Shown: piece after piece, positions 57,931 to 64,000 of the stretch
Position numbering within the stretch: position 1 is the first letter of the stretch
How the letters are laid out: each line of letters starts with the position of its first letter
Source: DTHT01 sp037444625
GTDB lineage: Bacteria; Acidobacteriota; Terriglobia; Bryobacterales; Bryobacteraceae
Length of the DNA: 64,000 nucleotides
NCBI GenBank assembly: GCA_037444625.1
Contig: JBBIMA010000001.1
Span: 62,001-126,000 of the forward strand
Direction: 5' to 3'
The notes under the pieces: model-generated
Seen by the model: the letters and a program-made list of their open reading frames with translations, nothing else
Database searches by the model: none
What the model was told of the DNA's origin: nothing
Translations under genes and position numbers: made by a program

Positions 57931-59223
57931 ATGCCCGACAGTTCCCGCCGCCGATTTCTCGGCTCGGCGGCTGCGCTGGCCGCAGGCTGGCGCGCCGCCG
58001 GCGCCAACGACAGAATCCGAGTGGGCCTGATCGGCTGCGGCGGCATCAGCCGCGGCGATCTGAGCGCCTTCTTGAGCTACCCGGAAGTGGACTGCCCGGT
58101 AGTCTGCGACGTGGACGACGCGCAGATCGCCAAGGGCGCGGCGCTGGTCGAGAAGCTGCGCGGGCACAAGCCGGACGCGGTGAAGGATTTCCGCCGGGTG
58201 CTGGAGCGCAAGGACGTGGACGCGGTGCTGGTCTGCACGCCGGACCACTGGCACGCTCTGCCCACGGTGCTGGCCTGCCAGGCGGGCAAGGACGTTTACG
58301 TCGAGAAGCCGCTGGCCACCACGATCGCCGAGGGCCGGGCGATGGTCGAGGCCGCCCGCCGTCACGGGCGGGTGGTGCAAATGGGCACGCAATGGCGCAG
58401 CGGGGCGCATTACCAAGAGGCCGTCGAGTGGGTGCAGTCGGGCAAGCTGGGCAAGATCCGGCAGGTGCGGGCTTGGGCCTATTTGGACTGGGTGGGGGGC
58501 ATCGGCAATCCGCCCGACGGGGAGCCGCCGGCCGGCGTGGACTACGATTTCTGGCTGGGACCGGCGCCCGCCCGGCGCTTCAACCCCAACCGGTTCCATT
58601 TCAATTTCCGCTGGTTCTGGGACTACGCCGGGGGACTGATGACCGACTGGGGGGTGCACCTGATCAACCTGGCGCTGTGGGCGATGGGCCCGGCGCCGCC
58701 CCGCAGCGTGGTCTCCAGCGGGGGCAAGTACGTGTGCGACGACAATTCCGAAACCCCCGACACGCAGAGCGCCCTCTACGAGTTCCCCGGCTACACGCTG
58801 ATCTGGGAGCACCAGACGCTGGGCGGGGTGGGGCTGGGCGGCCGGCCGCACGGGCTGACGTTCAGCGGCAGCGAAGCCACGCTGATCCTGGACGCGCGAG
58901 GCTGGGAGGTGATCCCGGAGCCCAAGAAGCGGAACCTCAGCCTCAAGCGGGTGGTGAACCCGCAGGATCGCGATGCCGACGGCCGCCGGGCCCACGTGGG
59001 GAATTTTCTGGCTGCGATGCGCTCGCGCCAGGCGCCGGCGACCAACGTCGAGGTGGGGCACCTGGTCTCGACGGTGGCCATCCTGGGCAACATCGCTCTG
59101 CGCACCGAATCGCGAGTGATCTGGGACGCGACCCAGGAGTGCGTGGTGCGCAACGCCGCGGCCCAAGCCCTGGTGGGGCGGGTGTACCGCAAGCCCTGGT
59201 CGCTGCCCTACATGCCGAGCTGA
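57931..59223 (+). CDS. Tat-exported Gfo/Idh/MocA family oxidoreductase
   Basis: A 430-residue NAD(P)-dependent dehydrogenase. SSRRRFLGSAAALAAG at 4-19 is a twin-arginine signal, so it is exported folded with its cofactor. The Rossmann loop VGLIGCGGIS is at 31-40, EKPLATT near 126 is the family lysine motif, and VQMGTQWRSGAHYQEAV and MTDWGVHLINLALWAMG carry the later conserved His region. Family members act on sugars, inositols or, in GH109, on N-acetylgalactosaminides. Substrate unknown; the surrounding sulfatase and propeller protein suggest glycan breakdown. Confidence 0.9.
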   Translation: MPDSSRRRFLGSAAALAAGWRAAGANDRIRVGLIGCGGISRGDLSAFLSYPEVDCPVVCDVDDAQIAKGAALVEKLRGHKPDAVKDFRRVLERKDVDAVLVCTPDHWHALPTVLACQAGKDVYVEKPLATTIAEGRAMVEAARRHGRVVQMGTQWRSGAHYQEAVEWVQSGKLGKIRQVRAWAYLDWVGGIGNPPDGEPPAGVDYDFWLGPAPARRFNPNRFHFNFRWFWDYAGGLMTDWGVHLINLALWAMGPAPPRSVVSSGGKYVCDDNSETPDTQSALYEFPGYTLIWEHQTLGGVGLGGRPHGLTFSGSEATLILDARGWEVIPEPKKRNLSLKRVVNPQDRDADGRRAHVGNFLAAMRSRQAPATNVEVGHLVSTVAILGNIALRTESRVIWDATQECVVRNAAAQALVGRVYRKPWSLPYMPS

Positions 59224-59233
59224 GGCCGGAGCC

Positions 59234-60508
59234 TCACTCGTAGCGCAGGCAGACGATCGGATCCAGGTTGGCCGCCCGGTTGGCCGGGTAGAAGCCGAAG
59301 AAGATCCCCACCCCGGCCGACATCAACACGCCCAGCGCCATCCAGAAGTAAGAAATGGAAGCCGGGATGGAAGGGATCAGGCTGCGGACCAGGAAGGCCA
59401 GGGCCGCGCCCAGCAGGATGCCGATCGCTCCGCCCAGCAGGGTGAGCGTGGCGGCCTCCAGCAGAAACTGGGCGCGAATGTCGGAGCGGCGCGCCCCCAC
59501 CGCCTTGCGCACCCCGATCTCCTGCGTGCGCTCGGTGACCGAAATCAGCATGATGTTCATCACGCCGATGCCGCCCACCAGCAGGCCCACCGAGCTGATG
59601 ACGCCGGTGAGGATGAACAGGGCGGCGGTGAGCTGATTCCAGAGGTTGGTGAGGAAGTCGGGCGAGATGACCTCGAAGTCGTTCTCTTCATTGCGGGGGA
59701 CGCGGCGCAGGCGGCGCATGGCCCCGATCACGTCGTTGCGGGCCTGGACGGGGTTGGCGTCCGGGGCGACCGAGAAGGCGATGAACACCTCGCGCACGTC
59801 GGGATAGTGCCGGCGGAAGTCGCTCAGGGGGATGACGGCGAACTGGTCCACGCCCGGCCCGCCGAACAGGCCGGGATCCTTGGCGAAGACGCCGATGACC
59901 TCGTAGAGCTTGCCGTTCAGGCGCACGACGCGGCCGATGGGATCCAGGCTGGGGAACAAGGCCGAGGCGATAGCGTCGCCCAGCACGACCACCTGGCGCG
60001 AGTGCTCCAGATCGTAGCGGGAGATGAAGCGGCCGTGGGCGACGTCGAACAGCGGGATGGCCTCGGCGTACTCGGGTTCGACGCCGCGCAGGATGATCTG
60101 GTCCACGCGCTCGCCGCCGTAGCGGATTTCGTTGGGTTCCGGCCGGCGCCCGCCGAATCCCGCCCCGGGGCTGGGCCGCTGGGCGAAGCTGGTGGCGAAG
60201 GCCAGCGAGGGGACGGCCTCCTTGAGGTACTGGGCGTCGGAGAAATTCAGGTACTTGCGCTTGCGGATCTTCTCGGGCAGGCGGCCGAACTGGGCCGCGG
60301 GCAGGCGGCTGATGAAGTAGGTGCGCGAGCCGATCCCCTCGACCCGCTCCTGGATGTGCCGGTTCAGGCCCTGGATGATGGCGGCCACCGAAATGACGCT
60401 GGTCACGCCGATGACGATGCCCAGCACGGTCAGGCCGGAGCGGACTTTGTGCGCCCACAGGGTGTCCAGCCCGACCAGCAGATTCTCGCGCGCCTCGGCC
60501 CAGGTCAT
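59234..60508 (-). CDS. MacB-type ABC transporter permease
   Basis: A 424-residue permease with one N-terminal helix (SGLTVLGIVIGVTSVISVAA), a large periplasmic MacB_PCD domain (about 45-270) and a C-terminal FtsX domain with three helices (GVISSVGLLVGGIGVMNIML and later). TERTQEIGVRKAVGARRSDI is the coupling-helix motif. It starts 6 bases after the upstream, homologous permease. It has no fused ATPase, and none lies next to it. Confidence 0.9.
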   Translation of the reverse strand: MTWAEARENLLVGLDTLWAHKVRSGLTVLGIVIGVTSVISVAAIIQGLNRHIQERVEGIGSRTYFISRLPAAQFGRLPEKIRKRKYLNFSDAQYLKEAVPSLAFATSFAQRPSPGAGFGGRRPEPNEIRYGGERVDQIILRGVEPEYAEAIPLFDVAHGRFISRYDLEHSRQVVVLGDAIASALFPSLDPIGRVVRLNGKLYEVIGVFAKDPGLFGGPGVDQFAVIPLSDFRRHYPDVREVFIAFSVAPDANPVQARNDVIGAMRRLRRVPRNEENDFEVISPDFLTNLWNQLTAALFILTGVISSVGLLVGGIGVMNIMLISVTERTQEIGVRKAVGARRSDIRAQFLLEAATLTLLGGAIGILLGAALAFLVRSLIPSIPASISYFWMALGVLMSAGVGIFFGFYPANRAANLDPIVCLRYE

Positions 60509-60514
60509 GCCCGA

Positions 60515-61741
60515 TCACTCGCTGCGCAGGGCGGCCACCGGATCCAGGCGGGCGGCGCGCACCGCCGGGTAGATGCCGAAGAACAAGCCGATGGCGGTGC
60601 TGAGCGCCAGGCCCAGTACGGCCACCCAGGTCTGGACCGAAGCCGGGAAGGAAGTCCAAGTGCGCAAAGCCAGCGCGCAGGCGAAGCCGGCCGCCACGCC
60701 CAGCGTCCCGCCCACCAGGCATTGCAGCACGCTCTCGGCCAGGAACTGGCGCAGGATGTCCTGCTGGGTGGCGCCCACGGCGCGGCGCACGCCGATCTCC
60801 TTGGTACGCTGGGTCACGCTGACCAGCATCACGTTCATGATCACGATGCCGCCCACCACGGCCGCGATCGAGCTGACCAGCACGAAGACCGCGAAGAACG
60901 CCGAGCTGATGGACTGCCACAGGGCGATGTAGCTCTCCGCCGTGCCGATGAAGAAATCCTCCTCCCGGTCGCCGGTAATGTGGCGGCGGGCGCGCAGCAC
61001 CATGCGGGCCTGATCCTGGGCCCGCTCGAAGAGGCGGCCGCCGCCGGCCGCCTTGACGCTCAAGACGACGCTGAAGCGCCCGCCGCGCAGGCGCTGGAAA
61101 GCGCCCATGGGCACGACCACGAAGTTGTCCTGCTCCTGGCCCAGGATGGCGCCGATTTTCTCATAGACGCCGATGACGCTGAACTCTTCCTTGCCCACCC
61201 GGATCAGGCGGCCGAGCGGATCCAGGCCGGGGAAGAACTCCTCGGCCAGGCGGGCGCCGATCAGGCAGACGTTGGCCGCCCGCTCCTCCTCCAGGGGCGT
61301 GAAGAAACGCCCTTCCTGGATGGTGCGGGTGTCAATGTCGCCCATCGAGGCGGTCTGGCCGATGACGGTGGTGTCTTCCAGTTCGCGGTCCTGGTAGCGG
61401 GTGGAGCGCGAGGTCTGGGCCTGGGCGCCGACGGCCTGGCAGGCGGGGCAGCCGTCGGCCAGGGCGCGCATGTCCTCCAAGGTCAGGTACTTGTTGCGCA
61501 GGGCTTTGAGCAGCAGGTTGAAGTCGGTGACCGCGAAAGGCAGGCGGCTGATCTGGAAGACGTTGGTGCCCAGGTTGGCGATTTTCTCCTCGACGTAAAG
61601 GTTGGCGCCCTGGATCAGGGTCATGACGGTGATCAGGGTGGCCACGCCCATCATCAGGCCGAGGACGGTGAGCGACGCCCGCAGCCTGTGGGCGAGCAAG
61701 GCCCGCAGGCTTTGCGAGAAGTTGTCGCCGAGCGCGAGCAA
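60515..61741 (-). CDS. MacB-type ABC transporter permease
   Basis: A 408-residue homologue of the next gene, with the same plan: helix RASLTVLGLMMGVATLITVM, periplasmic domain with CPACQAVGAQ near residue 95, and an FtsX domain with GGIVIMNVMLVSVTQRTKEI and GVRRAVGATQQDIL. I chose TTG at 61741, preceded by GAGGG, since the protein then begins just before the first helix; the frame is open far upstream but antisense to the phosphatase gene. The two permeases may form a heterodimer with an ATPase encoded elsewhere. Confidence 0.87.
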   Translation of the reverse strand: MLALGDNFSQSLRALLAHRLRASLTVLGLMMGVATLITVMTLIQGANLYVEEKIANLGTNVFQISRLPFAVTDFNLLLKALRNKYLTLEDMRALADGCPACQAVGAQAQTSRSTRYQDRELEDTTVIGQTASMGDIDTRTIQEGRFFTPLEEERAANVCLIGARLAEEFFPGLDPLGRLIRVGKEEFSVIGVYEKIGAILGQEQDNFVVVPMGAFQRLRGGRFSVVLSVKAAGGGRLFERAQDQARMVLRARRHITGDREEDFFIGTAESYIALWQSISSAFFAVFVLVSSIAAVVGGIVIMNVMLVSVTQRTKEIGVRRAVGATQQDILRQFLAESVLQCLVGGTLGVAAGFACALALRTWTSFPASVQTWVAVLGLALSTAIGLFFGIYPAVRAARLDPVAALRSE

Positions 61742-61895
61742 AAGACCCTCGTCTCTATCTTCCCAAAGCCCGCCGGGGCGGGGCAGGGGCGGCAGGGGGG
61801 CCGTGGTCTGCCGGGACTCCGCTTGCGCGCGGCCGCGTGATAGGATACACGAAGGTGAGCCGAGGAAGGACGGCCGCGGCGGGCCCGAACGGGCG

Positions 61896-61912
61896 CCGAC
61901 GTCCCTCGTCGG
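61896..61912 (+). other. Small hairpin touching the ribosome binding site of the PP2C gene
   Basis: CCGACG (61896-61901) and CGTCGG (61907-61912) are perfectly complementary with a 5-base loop. The last two G bases belong to the GGAGGAG of the phosphatase gene. It might tune translation. The rest of the 180-base divergent gap shows no gene. Confidence 0.35.
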
Positions 61913-61921
61913 AGGAGCCAG

Positions 61922-62644
61922 ATGGAGACGCTGGACACTTGGGGAATCTCCGACACCGGCTTGGTCCGCCAGAACAACGAGGACTGCTGGCTGATTGATC
62001 CCGCCCTGGGCCTGGCCATCGTGGCCGACGGCATGGGCGGGGCCTCCTGCGGCGAGGTGGCGGCGGCGCTGGCTATCGAGACGGTGGTCGAATACCTGCG
62101 GGCGCCGCGCATGCCCGGCGCGCCGGAAGAGTTGCTCGAACAGGCGGTGCACGAGGCCAATCGCCGGGTGCTCGAGCACGCCCGGAGCCAGGAAGGCTGC
62201 CAGGGCATGGGTTCGACCATCGTGGCCGCTCTGTGGCGGCTGCCGCGCGTCATCATCGCCAACGTGGGCGACAGCCGGGCCTACCTTTGCCGCGGGGGCC
62301 TGCTCACGCAACTCTCCTACGACCAGACGCTGGTGAACGAACTGCGCGTGAAGTTCGGCCTCAGCGCCGAGGAGGTCAGCCATTTCCCCCACAAGAACGT
62401 GCTGACTATGGCGGTCGGCACGACGCCCGAGATTACGGTGCGCACGCGGATCGAAAGCCTGCTGCCGGGCGATCAGATCCTGCTCTGCTCCGACGGGCTG
62501 TCCGGCCCGGTGCCCGAGGAGGAAATCACCGCCATCCTGTCCGGGGCCGATCCCCTGCCCATCAAGGCCGAGCGGCTGGTGGATGCCGCCAAGGCGCACG
62601 GCGCCCCGGACAACGTCACGGCCGTGCTGCTGCGCTACGAGTAG
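61922..62644 (+). CDS. PP2C-family serine/threonine protein phosphatase
   Basis: A 240-residue Mn/Mg-dependent phosphatase like Stp1/PrpC, which usually reverses Hanks-type kinases. It has SDTGLVRQNNEDCW, VADGMGGASCGEVAA, GMGSTIVAA, VGDSRAYLCRGG, CSDGLSG and APDNVTAVLL, all metal-site or core motifs in order. GGAGGAG lies 4 bases before the ATG. No kinase gene is in the window. The neighbour on the other strand ends 3 bases after its stop. Confidence 0.93.
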   Translation: METLDTWGISDTGLVRQNNEDCWLIDPALGLAIVADGMGGASCGEVAAALAIETVVEYLRAPRMPGAPEELLEQAVHEANRRVLEHARSQEGCQGMGSTIVAALWRLPRVIIANVGDSRAYLCRGGLLTQLSYDQTLVNELRVKFGLSAEEVSHFPHKNVLTMAVGTTPEITVRTRIESLLPGDQILLCSDGLSGPVPEEEITAILSGADPLPIKAERLVDAAKAHGAPDNVTAVLLRYE

Positions 62645-62647
62645 CCC

Positions 62648-64000
62648 TCAGCGCAAGACCACCTTGGCCAGGCCGGCGTTGTTGGCCGCATCGAAGACCC
62701 GCAGGACGATCAGGTGTTCGCCCGGCGCAAGGTTGTCGAGGGCGAGGCGAAACTTTTCCTGGCTGGAGTCCAGCACGCCGTCCAAGGGCTCGATGGGAAT
62801 CCAGGGTCCGGCATCCAGCGAGTACTCGGCGCGGCGCAAGGAGGAAGCGGCGTCGGAGGCCTCGAACTCCAGCTCGAGCCCGGGGGCGCTGCGCCGGGGA
62901 GCGCCGGCGCGCACCAGCGGGGGGGTGTGGTCAATCAGGACAGGGGCGCTGATCAACTCGGCCTGCCGGGCCGCCGAGGGCGGATTGGCGGGAGCGTCGG
63001 AGGCCAGCACGCGGAACCAATACCGTCCGTCGGCGAGCACGTCGCCGTCCAGGGTGTAAGTGTTTTCGGCGAACTCTCTTTTGAGGACCTTCCACTCCCG
63101 CTCGTCCTCGCCGCGGAAGAACAGCGAGTAGGAAAGGCGGTCGCCGTCGGGATCCTCGGCCTGCCAGGTAAGCTGAAGCTGCTCGCCGCCGGCTCGGCCG
63201 ACGGCCTGGGTGGGCGTGCCGGCGGAGGGCGGGGCGGGGCTTTCGCCCGTATCGGTGACCGTGATCGAGTAGGTGGCGGCGGGGGACTGGGCCGGGGAAG
63301 TCTTGGCCTGGGCGGCGCTGGTGAACTGGGCGGTGACGCTCAGGCTCTTGAGCACGGGCGCGCTGTTCTGCGGCAGGTAGGCCACCGTCACGCTGTCAAT
63401 CACGGGGGACTGGGCGCCGGAAGCGTTCAGCTCGGCCTTCCACTGGATGTAGCGTGCGTTGGGGCTGGGGATGGGGTCGCCGCTGGAGAGCGGTTGGGAC
63501 CACTCGCTCCAGGTGGGATCCGGCCGGGCCGAGTTGCCCGTGCGGGTGCGCAGCCTGACGCGGCCCTGATCCACCGCCTCTCCGCGCCAGCTCACGCGCC
63601 CCCAGCGGGCCACGGTGCCCGCGTCGTGCACCGGGGATTCGTAAACGCCGCTGAGACCGGCGGCCTCGGTGAGGCGGTAGATCTTGCCTGCGTCCCCGGT
63701 GGCCGCCAGCAGTCCGGCCTCGGCGGCCGCCAGGCGGATCGCCTCGCCCTCGTTGGTCTGCGCCAGCAGGGTGGTCTTGCGCTCGGGGCTGAGCCGGTAG
63801 ATGCGGCCTTGGCCGTCGGTGCCGAAGATCACCTCGCCGCCCGCCAGCAACAGGTCGTAGACGTTCTCTTCCTTGGAAGACCACAAGGTCTCGACGGTGT
63901 GATCGGGGGCGATGCGCAAAATGGCGGACTTCTCGACCCCGGAGACGTCAATGACGGGAGAGGGGGTGGCCACAGCGGGCGTGGCGGGCGCGGGCTTGGG
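62648..64000 (-). CDS. Beta-rich multidomain protein, C-terminal part (gene begins beyond the window)
   Basis: The last 450 or so residues of a larger protein. The frame is open to the window edge through a Pro/Ala-rich linker (PKPAPATPAVATPSP), so the start lies beyond 64000. Next is a propeller-like part with SAILRIAPDHTVETLWSSKE, VIFGTDGQGRIYRL and LLAATGDAGKIYRL, as in SMP-30/NHL-like repeats. Then follow two fibronectin-III-like regions (LTWQAEDPDGDRLSYSLFFR and YWFRVLASD) and a C-terminal Ig-like region (RVFDAANNAGLAKVVL). Probably exported; function unknown. Confidence 0.75.
   Translation of the reverse strand, partial: PKPAPATPAVATPSPVIDVSGVEKSAILRIAPDHTVETLWSSKEENVYDLLLAGGEVIFGTDGQGRIYRLSPERKTTLLAQTNEGEAIRLAAAEAGLLAATGDAGKIYRLTEAAGLSGVYESPVHDAGTVARWGRVSWRGEAVDQGRVRLRTRTGNSARPDPTWSEWSQPLSSGDPIPSPNARYIQWKAELNASGAQSPVIDSVTVAYLPQNSAPVLKSLSVTAQFTSAAQAKTSPAQSPAATYSITVTDTGESPAPPSAGTPTQAVGRAGGEQLQLTWQAEDPDGDRLSYSLFFRGEDEREWKVLKREFAENTYTLDGDVLADGRYWFRVLASDAPANPPSAARQAELISAPVLIDHTPPLVRAGAPRRSAPGLELEFEASDAASSLRRAEYSLDAGPWIPIEPLDGVLDSSQEKFRLALDNLAPGEHLIVLRVFDAANNAGLAKVVLR

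Noticed and set aside
1..64000. CRISPR arrays, insertion sequences, integrase genes or attachment sites
   Set aside because: No regularly spaced repeats, transposase or integrase frames were seen, and the single tRNA gene has no neighbouring integrase or repeated 3' end.

Overview
The window is a high-GC bacterial chromosome segment with tightly packed genes on both strands, no insertion sequence, no prophage and no CRISPR array. The gene mix (secreted glycan-degrading proteins, a DUF5107-TPR protein, a serine hydrolase fused to a NamZ/DUF1343 domain, sodium:solute symporters, many GTG/TTG starts) looks most like an Acidobacteriota of the Bryobacterales/Solibacteres type. That placement is an inference from gene content, not a phylogenetic test.

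Layout. 1-3.3 kb: the end of a housekeeping sigma factor gene, rsmG, a near-consensus parS site, parA-parB and a tRNA-Met. 3.4-8.8 kb: an isocitrate dehydrogenase, purH, and a minus-strand group with a CoA-binding protein, an RluB-type pseudouridine synthase, scpB and scpA, so the ParABS and SMC-ScpAB chromosome systems lie within 9 kb. 8.8-12.8 kb: a tight plus-strand operon of a sodium:solute symporter, a 61-residue membrane protein, galactokinase and an NAD-dependent epimerase-like protein. 12.8-18.3 kb: a LysR regulator divergent from leuABCD, where leuA lacks the usual C-terminal regulatory domain. 18.3-22.3 kb: a sugar-phosphate isomerase-like protein, an MFS transporter and ribosomal protein S1.

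22.3-29.7 kb: three large exported proteins in a row (an unrecognised 709-residue protein, an agarase-like glycoside hydrolase, a DUF5107-TPR protein), probably for glycan use. 29.8-36 kb: the glycine cleavage operon gcvT-gcvH-gcvPA-gcvPB followed by a membrane glycosyltransferase. 36-39.3 kb (minus): a family 9 glycosyltransferase, a DsbD-alpha-like protein, a TlpA-like thioredoxin, an HExxH protein and a PpiC foldase. 39.4-46.6 kb: the hydrolase/NamZ fusion, a small GRP-motif protein whose promoter is flanked by two matching palindromes, two transporters and an exported TPR protein. 46.6-51.8 kb: a bifunctional nuclease, miaB, a decayed gene fragment, murB and speA.

51.9-64 kb: an orphan TssB-TssC fusion, a sulfatase, a Wzm/Wzt-type exporter, a beta-propeller protein, a Tat-exported Gfo/Idh/MocA oxidoreductase, two MacB-type permeases without an ATPase, a PP2C phosphatase and the C-terminal part of a beta-rich multidomain protein.

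The two observations most worth following up are the apparent complete absence of the degenerate palindrome RTCGAY from the window, visible in codon choice at every Ile-Asp and Val-Asp pair I checked, and the pair of TGTTC-N8-GAACA palindromes exactly 84 bp apart around the promoter of the 69-residue gene. All counts were made by eye.
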